This document shows positions 1-9,435 of a stretch of 64,000 nt of DNA, piece after piece; the first letter of the stretch is position 1; every line of letters begins with the position of its first letter. A program made the translations under genes and the position numbers. The stretch covers positions 34,666,235 to 34,730,234 of the forward strand of contig CM060066.1 of NCBI GenBank assembly GCA_030533445.1, given 5' to 3'. A model generated the notes under the pieces. It was not told the origin of the DNA. It worked only from the letters and a program-made list of their open reading frames with translations, and did not search any database. This DNA comes from Cyprinodon diabolis (taxonomy: Eukaryota > Chordata > Actinopteri > Cyprinodontiformes > Cyprinodontidae).

Positions 1-45
1 TGCAGGGGTGTTCCTGATTAATGTGGCTTGATTCCAGGGGTAGAC

Positions 46-2994
46 ATGGAGTTTGACCTGGATGAGTTTGTTCGAGGGCCCACGTTGGATACTTTGCATA
101 ACTGCACAAAGGATCAGTTGCTGTTGATAGCCGAGCATTTCTAGGTTACCGTAGATAAACGTGTTAAGAGAGGAACAGTTAAAGCTGAGTTGTTAGAAGC
201 ACTGGTGCAGATAGGAATTTTTCCTGCTACAGTTTTACCGAAAAGTCCTGTTGGATCGCCATCGAAAGCTTCGTTGAAAGATGACCCGGTTCGTTTGAAG
301 GAACTGGAAGTTGAATTGGGTCGGCTTGCTTTGAGAGAAAAGGAGCTGCATCTTGAACAGCGACGATTGGAGATACAAGCCGAACTGCGTTTGAAGGAAC
401 TCGAGCTTGGTGCCGAGTCTTCACAACCCAAATCAAATGATTTTGACGTGAGTAGAAATGTTCGCCTGGTTCCTCCATTTAATGAGCGGGATGTTGATAA
501 ATACTTTACCTTATTTGAAAGAGTGGCACTCACACTTAAGTGGCCCAAAAATGTGTGGACTTTGTTGTTACAGTGTGCATTAAGTGGCAAAGCGCAAGAG
601 GCATATGCGTCTCTTTCTGTGGCTGATAGCCTTGATTTTGAAAAAGTTAAAGGTGCTGTTTTGAGGGCATATGAACTAGTACCGGAAGCTTATCGTCAGA
701 AATTTCGTAAGTTGAAAAAACGCTACAATCAAACTTATGTGGATTTTGTTAGAGATAAGGAAATTCTCTTTGATCGCTGGTGCGCTTCTAAGAATGTTGC
801 CGATTTTGCGCAGCTTAAGCAACTTATTTTATTGGAAGACTTTAAAAATTATTTGCCTGAGAAAGTTACCACCTACTTGAATGAAAATAAAGTCTCAAAT
901 GTGTCAAAAGCTGCGGTGCTCGTTGATGAGTACATGCTAACGCACAAAAGTAATTTTGAGCGCTCACATTTCTTTAGTAAGTTTGACCACTCTGGAAATA
1001 ATGGGAGGGAGTGTGCCAAAACTGTCTCGCTTGTTGAAACAGATATACCTGCTGCGCTCGGTGGCGTTGAAGGCAAATCGGATAACAGGTTGGAAGTAAA
1101 AACTAATGGGACGTGTTTTTATTGTAAAAAGAGAGGACACATTGTGGCCAATTGCCCGGTTTTGCAGAAAAAGAACACTAAGCCCGTCGCTCTAGTTAAA
1201 ACTGTGAAAGGCGATGCTTATTCACTTTCAACACAGCCTTGCGAGTATGCTGATTTTAAGCCTTTCATTATGGATGGGTTTGTTTCTTTGTCTCTAACTG
1301 GTGAAAAGATCCCTGTAAAAATATTGCGAGACACGGCTGCCTCTCAATCTTTTATTAGGGAGGGAATCTTGCCGTTGAGTAACGACACTGCGATTGGTTC
1401 TGGTGTGCCAGTGCGTGGCTTTGGCATGCAAGACATCTGCGTTCCTCTGCATAAAATCATGATCCAGTCTGAGCTGTGGTCTGGTGACGCTGTGGTTGGG
1501 GTGCGTCCTAGTTTTCCAGTAGCGGGCGTCTCCATGATCATGGGCAACGACTTGGCTGGGGGTCGGGTGTTGGTTACCCCGGATGTTACACCTGTTCCGG
1601 TGTTGAGCGACTGTCCAGATGCGCTCGCCCGTAAATTCCCAGATGTTTTCACGTCATGCGCAGTTACGCGTGCAGCACTTAAACGTCAACGAAAAGAAAG
1701 TAAAGATGAGTTTGACTTGAGTGAAAGTTTTTTGTTCAACGCTGAATCCGAACATGTTCCATTAAAGCAAACTGTGGAGGATGACATGTTGGATGTAAAT
1801 ACACTGTTATGGTCTAGAAAGCAGTTGATTGAGCTCCAAAAAAGTGATAAAAGTTTGGAGTCATTGTTCGGCGATGCATTAACTGATAAGCCTGACTCCA
1901 TTTCTACTGGCTATTTTTTGGATGATGGTCTTCTGATGCGTAAATGGACCCCTTTGAATGTGTCTCCTGTTGAGGAATGGAGTGTGGTGAAGCAGATTGT
2001 TGTTCCATCTCCATATCGTTCAGAAATTTTGCGGTTGGCACATGATAATCCGTTAGCGGGTCACCTTGGCATAAGAAAGACCTATGATCGCATTTTGCGT
2101 CATTTCTTTTGGCCAGGATTGAAGAGCGATGTCGTGCGCTACTGTAATTCGTGTCACTTTTGTCAAGTATCTGGAAAGCCAAATCAGACGATTTCTCCTG
2201 CTCCTTTGTATCCCATCCCAGCCATCGCTGAACCATTTGAAAGAGTATTGGTTGACTGTGTGGGTCCGTTGCCTCGAACCAAAGCGGGGAATAAGTTCTT
2301 GGTGACGGTGATGTGCACCTCTACTCGTTTTCCAGAGGTTTTTCCGGTGCATAAAATAACTACGCCCGTAGTGGTTAAAGCATTGACAACGTTTTTTTCA
2401 TTGTTTGGTTTACCTCGGGTTGTGCAGACTGACCAAGGGTCTAACTTTATGTCTAAAGTTTTTGCACAGGTTTTATGTCAATTGGACATAAAGCACTGTC
2501 ATTCCAGCGCTTATCACCCGGAGAGTCAGGGCGCACTCGAGCGTTTCCATCAAACTTTAAAAACAATGCTTCGCACCTACTGTTTGGAGTTTGAAAAAGA
2601 CTGGGATGAAGGTGTACATTTACAACTGTTTGCTATTCGGGAGGTGGTTCAGGAGTCTCTGGGGTTTAGCCCGTCGGACTTGGTTTTTGCTCACACTGTT
2701 CGCGGTCCTTTAAGGCTGTTGAAAGAGAAGTGGTTGTGTGACAAATCTGACCAAAATTTGTTAGACTATGTTAGTAATTTTCGGCTGAAGTTGAGTCGTG
2801 CGTGTGAGATAGCTAAAGAGAATCTTAAAACTGCACAGGCTAAAATGAAGTCCTTGTTTGACAGAAGGGCAGTTTTGAGAGTTTTTCAGCCTGGGGAGAA
2901 AGTGTTAGCGTTACTTCCGGTTCCTGGTTCGAGCTTGCAAGCGCGCTATAGCGGGCCTTATACAATCACGAGAAAGGTTGGTGATCGTGACTAA
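46..2994 (+). pseudogene. gag-protease-integrase part of the retrotransposon polyprotein, broken
   Basis: Translation most plausibly begins at the ATG at 46, in frame with the long open stretch from 190; an in-frame TAG at 142-144 interrupts it. Counting from ATG 46, a charged coiled-coil-like stretch (about residues 80-125) is followed by a gag capsid-like region, a CCHC knuckle from residue 357 (C-x2-C-x4-H-x4-C), and a protease motif DTAAS from 429. The integrase has an HHCC finger from 673, catalytic Asp near 737 and 796 and a Glu 35 residues later (DDX35E), then a YSGPY (GPY/F) motif. The frame ends at TAA 2992-2994, where a 1-base frame change leads to the reverse-transcriptase frame. 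The gag-pol would normally be one polyprotein making the particle, cleaving it and inserting the DNA copy. The breaks indicate an inactive copy. Confidence 0.9.
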
Positions 2995-3938
2995 TGATCT
3001 CTACTCCTGATCGGAGGCGGACTTCACGCTTATGTCATGTTAACATGCTGAAGCCGTACGTCGAGTGTGCGCCCACTCTGCATAAATTTATCAGTTGTGT
3101 TTCCAGTGAACGAGATGACGCATGTGTCGGGGCAGCTGCAGATGCACGGGAGGAGCTGTCCGGTGCTGAACCTGAAGGTGACGTTTTCTCCCCGGCTGTC
3201 ACTGAGGGGAGGGTTCCAAATTCAGCGGTTTTGGAGAACTTGCCTCTCTTGTTGTCCCACCTTGACTTTTCCAAACAGGCTGATGTAATTCATTTGATCC
3301 AGTCTTATAGGTCTCTGTTTGCAGATATTCCCACTCAGACTCGTGTGCTCAGCCATGACATTGACGTTGGTGATTCCAAGCCAATTAAACAACACCCGTA
3401 CAGAGTGAACCCAGACAAACGGCGCCGTTTGAAGACGCAGGTGGAGTACATGGTGGAACATGGACTTGCTGTTGCCAGCAGTAGTGCCTGGAGTTCACCA
3501 TGCCTCCTGACTGTTAAAGCCAGTGGGGAGGACCGTTTTTGTACGGACTTCAGGAAGGTAAATGGGGTGACTAGGCCGGATTGTTATCCACTCCCTCGTA
3601 TGGAGGATTGTGTGGACCATGTGGGGGCTGCCCAGTTCGTTACAAAGCTGGATCTGCTAAAGGGGTACTGGCAGGTGCCCTTAACGGCAAGAGCCCAGGA
3701 AATTTCCGCTTTTGTCACACCCGATGATTTCCTTCAGTACACCGTGATGGCTTTTGGGATGCGCAACGCCCCAGCGACGTTTCAACGGCTAATGAATGTT
3801 GTTTTGTCGGGTTTATCATTCTGTGAGGCTTATTTGGATGACGTGGTGATTTGTTCTGCTACATGGACTGAGCACGTTGACCATTTAAAAACTGTTTTTA
3901 CGCGTCTGAGTGAGGCTAATTTGACAAAAAAAAGATAG
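2994..3938 (+). pseudogene. reverse transcriptase part of the retrotransposon polyprotein
   Basis: This frame continues the polyprotein after a one-base frame change. The first ~100 residues are a linker. The reverse transcriptase palm and fingers follow, with the motifs DFRKVNG, LDLLKGYWQVPL, FGMRNAPATFQ and the catalytic YLDD box. Its role is to copy element RNA into DNA. The frame runs into a foldback insertion and stops at TAG 3936-3938, before the connection to RNase H. Beyond the insertion the same reading frame resumes from about 3972 and meets another in-frame stop (TAA 4014-4016). The integrase domain upstream of this one is what places the element with Gmr1-like elements. Confidence 0.92.
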
Positions 3939-3996
3939 GTCACCGTCGATAGGTCACCGTCGCGTGGCCAATTCGGCCACGCGACGGTGACCTATC
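3934..3996. repeat. Foldback (perfect 22-bp inverted repeat) with a tandem 14-bp duplication inside pol
   Basis: Arms at 3948-3969 and 3975-3996 are exact reverse complements separated by 5 bases (aattc). A second copy of the outer 14 bases of the left arm sits immediately upstream at 3934-3947. The right arm is in the expected pol frame and the left arm is foreign to it. This suggests a snap-back or template-switch event that replaced or inserted sequence between reverse transcriptase and RNase H. Confidence 0.9.
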
Positions 3997-4022
3997 TTGG
4001 AAAAAGGGTGGGGTAAGGTCAA

Positions 4023-4658
4023 GTGCGCCCCGTTGAGGCTAAAGTAGAGGCCATTCTATCTGTCCCAGTACCCACCACTCGTACTGAGCTACGCCGCTAT
4101 CTAGCGATGGTTGGTTACTACAGGGGGTTTTGTAAAAACTTTTCCTCTGTAGCTGCCCCGTTAACAGACCTACTTAGCCCTAAATTGGCTTTTATTTGGT
4201 CTGATCGGTGTCAATCTGCTTTTGAGCAAACTAAGCATTTGCTAGTTAATGCTCCTGTGTTGTCGGCCCCTCGTTTTGATGTGCCATTTAAGTTGGCTGT
4301 AGACGCTTGTGATTCTGGTGTCGGAGCTGTCCTGCTCCAGGATGGTACTGATGGGGTGGAACATCCGGTTTCTTATTTTTCTAAAACACTGGATAAGTAC
4401 CAGAGATGGTATTCCACCATTGAAAGGGAGGCATTAGCGTTGGTCCTGGCTTTAGAACATTTTGAGGTGTATGTTGGAGGTTCTAGCGGATCTGTGGTTG
4501 TTTTTACGGACCATAATCCGTTAGTTTTTCTAGCTCGCATGCGTAATAAAAACCGCCGCTTGATGAACTGGTCTCTGCGACTCCAATCATTTAACATCTC
4601 TATACAGCATGTTTGTGGTAAAGACAACGTAGTGGCCGACGCACTCTCACGACTCTAG
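4023..4658 (+). pseudogene. RNase H part of the retrotransposon polyprotein
   Basis: This segment is in the same frame as the reverse transcriptase segment but is separated from it by the foldback and TAA 4014-4016. It holds the end of the reverse transcriptase (thumb/connection) and an RNase H domain. Recognisable motifs are VDACDSGVGAVLLQ, a REALALVLALEHF helix and FTDHNPL, and the frame ends in the ADALSRL sequence usual at the end of Ty3/Gypsy pol. RNase H removes the RNA strand during reverse transcription. The stop lies 75 bases before the LTR, so no envelope-like gene follows. Confidence 0.92.
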
Positions 4659-4887
4659 TCCCGATTTTTTTTCTCTGAATGGGTTGAGTTTTTTTTTTAT
4701 TTCAGACCCCCATTCAGAGTCTTTGGGTGGGGGTGTTATGTGCTTCGGGCACATTAAGATTTTTGTCTATTTCTTTTCTTTGTTTTCTTACAGACCTTAG
4801 TTGAAGGATCTTTTGTTAATATATTTTGGGAGCTGAATAATTCTTTTGACCAGTTAATTACGTTAATTTGTGGTGCTGTTGTCCGCC

Positions 4888-4895
4888 TATAAATA
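4888..4895 (+). promoter_or_regulatory. LTR TATA box
   Basis: TATAAATA lies about 155 bases into the LTR and about 470 bases before AATAAA, where an LTR promoter would be expected. Confidence 0.55.
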
Positions 4896-5360
4896 GGCTG
4901 GCTTTCAGCATGTTGGCGCGTTCCTTTCCAACTTCGCTTGGACGCCGCTTTTCCACCTGCTTCCACTTGTTCCATAGTGCGCGGTGCGCACTTGTCTTGT
5001 CGCTGCGGTCTGCAGCGGACGTTCCAGCCTGCCATGCGGTATTTTTGTTAACCGTTTCTTACTTTTTTCTTGTGGTTTTTGGCCTGGCGGGACCGATTGT
5101 CCTATTTTCGATTTTTCTTTTGCTTAGGTTATTTTTGGCCTTTACCAGTAGGGGCTTCGACGGCCCTGTATAGGGTTGGCCCCCTGCTGTACCGTTTTGT
5201 TCTGTTCGATCGGCCTGCCAGGTCCAACTTTCTGTTGTTACTTTTGGGTTTCATTTTTTTGATTCTTTTGGGGCACGGGATCTGAGGGCCTCTAACTTTT
5301 TTTCTTCGCAGTAATCGGAAGAAGCTGAGCAAAGGAAGCTACAGAGGAGAAATATTTTTA

Positions 5361-5366
5361 AATAAA
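5361..5366 (+). promoter_or_regulatory. LTR polyadenylation signal
   Basis: AATAAA lies 69 bases before the LTR end, the usual place for the R-region signal. Confidence 0.55.
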
Positions 5367-5435
5367 ATATCTTTTTTTGAACCCTCATCTTTGTCTCGTG
5401 TCCTCAAATATGTTGTGCCCTTGGTGGACGTAACA

Positions 5436-5630
5436 GTCCTCAAGGTACACTGCCCTGCATGTTTAACATGTTTCCCTGCATGAGTACACCTGATTCAGAT
5501 AATTGCAATTCAGCCAAACTTGTTGATCTGCTATCAATTGATATCAGGTGTCTGAAAGTTGGGGAACATTCCAGACATGCCGGGAAGTGTCCCTTTTAGA
5601 CCAGGGCTGAAAAACACTTCACTAGATGAA
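5436..5630. repeat. Short interspersed teleost repeat, copy 1
   Basis: The text beginning with a tcctcaaggtacactgccct-type motif and continuing through 'cacctgattcag' resembles sequences at 42585-42800 and, more loosely, 48430-48640. All three have a 'cctcaaggtccactg'-like start and a 'cacacctgattca'-like middle. It is probably a short non-autonomous element; its boundaries are unclear because the LTR abuts it. Confidence 0.4.
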
Positions 5631-5634
5631 GAAG

Positions 5635-5880
5635 CTATAGGCTGAGCATTACCTCTCTAAAAGCTTTACCAAGTGTTTTCCTCACCCTGCATTTAATGCC
5701 ATTCTTCTCTCCATTTACTCTGACCAGTATCACCACCTCTGCTGATGAAAAGCATCCCCTTATCATGATGCTGCTGCCACCATGTTTCACCAGGGAGGTG
5801 GTGTGTGCAGTGCTGGTTTTCAACCACAAATTTTGTTTTGGAGATCGGGGGGGGGATCGCTGCAGCTCCTCTCAAGCTAC
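5635..5880 (-). pseudogene. Tc1-like transposase fragment
   Basis: The minus-strand translation contains LVKHGGSSIMIRGCFSS followed by VRVNGEKNG, matching the conserved (V)KHGGGSxMxWGCFS block between the two Asp residues of Tc1-like transposases. Neither terminal repeats nor the rest of the catalytic domain are evident, so this is an old fragment. Confidence 0.6.
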
Positions 5881-5883
5881 TAA

Positions 5884-6823
5884 TTCTCTCCATGTAATAC
5901 TTGTTAACTTGTAGTGTTAGCCACAGTTTGGTAGATTTGCTTCATTGCCATTTTGATAGTGAACAGTGCTCAGTGAGGCCAAAGCCTGGGAAATCGTTCT
6001 ATAACCTCATTCAATTTTAAAATTCCCCAGTGTTCTCCCTGAGCTGCCAGCTGTGCTCCTTGGTTAATTGACATGCAGGTAAAATGAGTCACTAATTAGG
6101 GGACTTCTGAAAGAAGGTTATCGTTAAAGTTTGAACCAAATCATTTCAGAAAAAATTAACATGGACTCAGAGCACAACACATGGTTTTGAATGGGTCTGT
6201 AATGATTTATTTTAAAATATGTATCTTTTCTTTCGTCGCTAACAGTTATCACATAGCTGGTGTTAATCTATCAAAAATCATCAGAAACTTTCAATAAGGC
6301 TGTTTGGCAATATGAGAAAACTGGAAAGGAATGGATGCTTTAAAAGACGGTGTACAGCCACCATGAAAGATTTAGCTTAAAGTCAGCTCTCTTTGCTTTT
6401 CTTAGTGGAATACTAAACCTCAAAATCATTTCAAAGTTACATTAAAACCTGTGGAAATATAGCTGCACCTGAAAAAAACCTGGATGATATACAGGTGGAT
6501 CTAAATAAATTGAAAAAAGCAATTAGAGAAAGCATTTTTAAAATAACCTATAATGTATCAAACAAACTTAGCATTGAGTCATATTTTTGTATTAATATTT
6601 TCCTTTTCATCTGATTTCCTATTCCAGTCTTAAAATGTGTCATTTTCATCAGGACAATGGTAACAGAAAAATGGGCTTGAAAACTACCAGGCTGTCTGTT
6701 TAATCTACGCCATTTTTTTCTATAAGGGGTTGTTCACATTGTTCAACACTTTATAAAACTGCTCTTTTACCATCACTGATCTGATTCAACCAACAAATCA
6801 CGGCTGTTCCGTCTTCTCCTTAC
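5884..6823. other. Non-coding, ctnnd1 intron (minus-strand gene)
   Basis: AT-rich sequence with no coding signal or clear repeat that I can name. Its position downstream of the last visible ctnnd1 exon makes it intronic. Confidence 0.5.
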
Positions 6824-6946
6824 TGTGGTTTCTGTGCGCCTTGTGGTCCCATCATCCCCTGTCTCCATGGAGATCACTGGGGGCAACTCCTGAGGTTCCT
6901 CCACTGTGAATGTCTCCTGCATCATTTGACCAGGGTCCATCCTGAA
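6824..6946 (-). CDS. ctnnd1: ctnnd1 third coding exon
   Basis: 123 bases, 41 codons, between a TGCATGCAG acceptor and a GTAAGG donor. It ends ...DDGTTRRTETT, a block conserved between p120 and ARVCF; the preceding PGQMMQETFTVEE resembles p120's PGQIVETYTEE. Confidence 0.9.
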
Positions 6947-8380
6947 CTGCATGCACATGTACACAAAGTTTGACATTAAAGTTTACATTTAGTCCTTATG
7001 TTTGATAGGAGTACAAAGGGAAGATCTGATCTTGTTTTTAATATACCAGCTTATTTTATTGCCTGAAGATCAAAAAAGAAGCCTTTTATTAATGAGGGTT
7101 AGAGCAATACATGCAGTTTCGAACAGATAATTATTTTCTCCGCTGTTTGGTTAGTTAAGAACCAGAGAGAATATCTAAATTCTGCAGAACGTACTTATAT
7201 TTTCTGTGAGTCATCACTCTCTGACAATGAAGTCATTAATCAACAAAAAAGAATCAGGCAGAGATTCTTACATGATGCGTCCCGTTGATGTAACCCTCGT
7301 TCAGCGTCAGCCTTTCTAGGTCTGCATCACAAGGAATGCGGCCGTTCTGTTAAAACAAAAAGGTACATCAGCAAATTAAACAGCTGAATTAGGCAAACAC
7401 GGCTTCATGCTGGTAGCTACTGAGCAGCTAGCCTTTCTTATCCAGAAAAACAAGGAAGATTTGAAAGTGAAAGAAGTGACTACATTTGGACGTCAGCCAC
7501 AGTAGCTCAGTGAAGCTGAATATAATTCAAACATAGCTGCTGCTTAAAGTAAATGCAGTTGTGAGACTTACTTCCTCATCTCCTGCATTACACTGATGCC
7601 ATTACCAGAAGAACCTAAAAAAACGCTATGTTTGAAAACACAAGAAAGTCAAGAGGCGATAAAATAGTTACAGTTTCTACAGTCAAGAAGGTACAAAATC
7701 TTGAGCCCAAAGATAGAATTTAGTTAATTTACAACCACAAAGGGATCTTTAATGGGATTTTCAAGGTCAAAGCAAAATAAAGCTGTATGTGTGTTTTAAC
7801 AAAGAAATTTAGAAACTGACCGTTATCTATTTTTTTTAGCCATCATGGATAACGAACTGCCTTTATGGGCAGTTACTGCTGACACACTGACCAGCTTTGG
7901 ATGTTTAAATATCAGATGCATTTTTGAATTGAATTGGTAACAGGTCTGGGCTTTAACTAGGCCACTCTAACAAATGAATAAACTTATACCTAAACCCTTC
8001 CCATGGAGCCCTGCTGTCTGTTTGCTGCTGCTGTTTTTCTTTGAATATAAACCTTTGCCCCGATCCAAAGTTTTATTGACCCTCTATCGAGTGTACGCTC
8101 CATCACATAAAATAGCAATAAAAACACTGAAGATTGTAGTTGAAAGGAGAAGGAAAATGAAAGAGATATGCTTTTGCAGTACACTGATCATCCAAAGTAT
8201 ATGAATAAATGCGACAATGAACAGATGATAAATGGAGAATTGGTTAGTAATGAAAAACAGAACATGAACGGTGTGCTTAATAACCATTTAACAATGAGAT
8301 TCTTAATCAGATAAAGTGAGAAACAGGACAGAAATAATTCGCTGTTGGCTGAAAACAATCACAAGCTATCGTCAGATTAC

Positions 8381-8411
<31 letters not shown>

Positions 8412-9435
8412 ATTCAGCTCAGATTAGGCCAGACGGATAGAAGAGAAAAAGGTGGGCAGATGCAGACATGTGGATTCATGTCAGTATAGACTGATATTGT
8501 GTTGCGTTGCCTTTGGAGAGTAGCAGAGGCATGCTGAAGCCTTCAGGCAATGTAAACACAGAGCAAAGATGGGGGCAACACAACCTTTCTGACCTGCACA
8601 CTCTCACTGTTTAGCATTCTGCGTTAAAGAGGGCACCTAGTGACTAAATTACCTGAAACTGATTCATTTTCCCATAAAGGTGCGCCCACAGTAAGGTTAA
8701 GGTAAATAGATGATTATTTAAAAGGTTCCCTGAGGGTGAAGAAGTGTGTCAATCTGTTCCTCTACACCAATAGCTTCAATAAGAAAGTGAAAGGGCGGCA
8801 TGGCGGCCGTACTTGGAACCAAGTAGCCGACTCACCCAGTGACTGATAAGAAAAACTGTGACATACTTCAGACGGGATTTTTCTGTTGGCTGTTACCTAA
8901 TCAGGGGTAACTCTCCCTATTCCAGTAATGAAGATAATATGCAAGGGAAACAAACATAAACCAGTACTGTTAACAAACCTAACTTAAAGTGAGACGAAGA
9001 TCTGCATGCATGGACATGTCAGGACAGGGTGACTCCTGACAGCTGGAGGCGGCAGCCATGAGAAGAAGCTTGTTGTTGAATGACATACAGATGGTAAGCA
9101 GCAACAACAAAGGTTAACATCTCCTCATTTCTGCTTTTGCCCATTGTATGGTCTGCTGCTATCCAGCAAGTGAAGGTGATGATGATGATTGCTTTGGATC
9201 AAAAGGGAGGAATCCGAGGAGCGTTTGGATGGAAAATGAGAATGAGGGTAGTGCTGGAAGTAGGGGCGGTGGTTGGGGCGGCATTACCTGCATGTTGGGG
9301 AGGGGGCGGGGCAAGGTGCCGGCACACGACCTCCGCTCCTCCTCCAGAGCTCGACTCAGCATCTCAAACTGCCTCTCCTGCTCCCGGACGGAGGCCAGCA
9401 GGGAGGCTGTACTCGCACACTGCTCCATTCACACA
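6824..9435 (-). CDS. ctnnd1: p120-catenin (catenin delta-1), N-terminal exons only
   Basis: Three minus-strand exons splice in phase. 9288-9435 carries a 7-base leader and ATG at 9426-9428, 7272-7346 has 25 codons, and 6824-6946 has 41 codons, all joined at phase 0. The protein opens with a coiled coil (ASLLASVREQERQFE...RALEEERR), continues through NGRIPCDADLERL, and reaches GDDGTTRRTETT. Each matches the N-terminal region of p120-catenin, and the DADLER and DDGTTRRTETT blocks separate it from ARVCF and plakophilins. p120 binds the juxtamembrane tail of classical cadherins, stabilises adherens junctions, and acts on Rho GTPases and Kaiso. The armadillo repeats are encoded beyond the left edge. 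Relative to mammals, the segment after the coiled coil is short. Start choice: the ATG follows a clean acceptor and opens directly on the conserved N-terminus. Confidence 0.93.
7272..7346 (-). CDS. ctnnd1: ctnnd1 second coding exon
   Basis: 75 bases, 25 codons, between a TTTTAACAG acceptor and a GTAAGA donor. It encodes NGRIPCDADLERLTLNEGY..., aligning with the NGRFVGDADLER segment of p120. It is too short to show up as an open reading frame and was found from exon boundaries. Confidence 0.9.
7347..9287. other. ctnnd1 intron; contains a CA microsatellite at 8384-8411
   Basis: There are no coding signals beyond the flanking exons. A pure (AC)14 run lies at 8384-8411; the rest is unique-looking AT-rich sequence. 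Confidence 0.6.
9288..9435 (-). CDS. ctnnd1: ctnnd1 first coding exon (coiled coil)
   Basis: The acceptor reads CTCAG and the donor GTAATG, leaving phase 0. The exon encodes 47 residues from ATG 9426-9428: a short lead, then the coiled coil, ending ...LPNMQ, which runs directly into NGRIP of the next exon. Confidence 0.9.

Larger units (their letters stand above)
1..5435 (+). mobile_element. Gmr1-like Ty3/Gypsy LTR retrotransposon, 5' truncated by window edge
   Basis: This is the internal region plus 3' LTR of a long-terminal-repeat retrotransposon. Domains in order are gag with a CCHC zinc knuckle, aspartic protease, integrase (zinc finger, DDE core, GPY motif), reverse transcriptase and RNase H, then a purine-rich tract and LTR. 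Integrase before reverse transcriptase is the reverse of normal Ty3/Gypsy order and marks the Gmr1-like group first described from cod. The 5' LTR and primer binding site lie left of the window, so the target-site duplication cannot be checked; the 5 bases after the 3' LTR are gtcct. The copy is dead: there is a stop near the gag start, a frameshift before the reverse transcriptase, and a foldback insertion plus a stop between reverse transcriptase and RNase H. It lies antisense to ctnnd1. Confidence 0.93.
4734..5435 (+). repeat. 3' LTR of the Gmr1-like element (702 bp)
   Basis: The LTR begins TGTTATGTGC directly after a purine-rich tract (about 4721-4733) and ends GGACGTAACA, giving the short inverted ends TGTTA/TAACA. 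Inside are a TATA-like box TATAAATA at 4888-4895 and a polyadenylation signal AATAAA at 5361-5366, consistent with U3-R-U5 layout. Only one LTR is in the window, so pairwise LTR divergence cannot be used to date the insertion. Confidence 0.85.

Noticed and set aside
141..590. 149-codon minus-strand frame over gag
   Set aside because: Shadow of the gag frame; Ser-rich from reversed codons, no domain.
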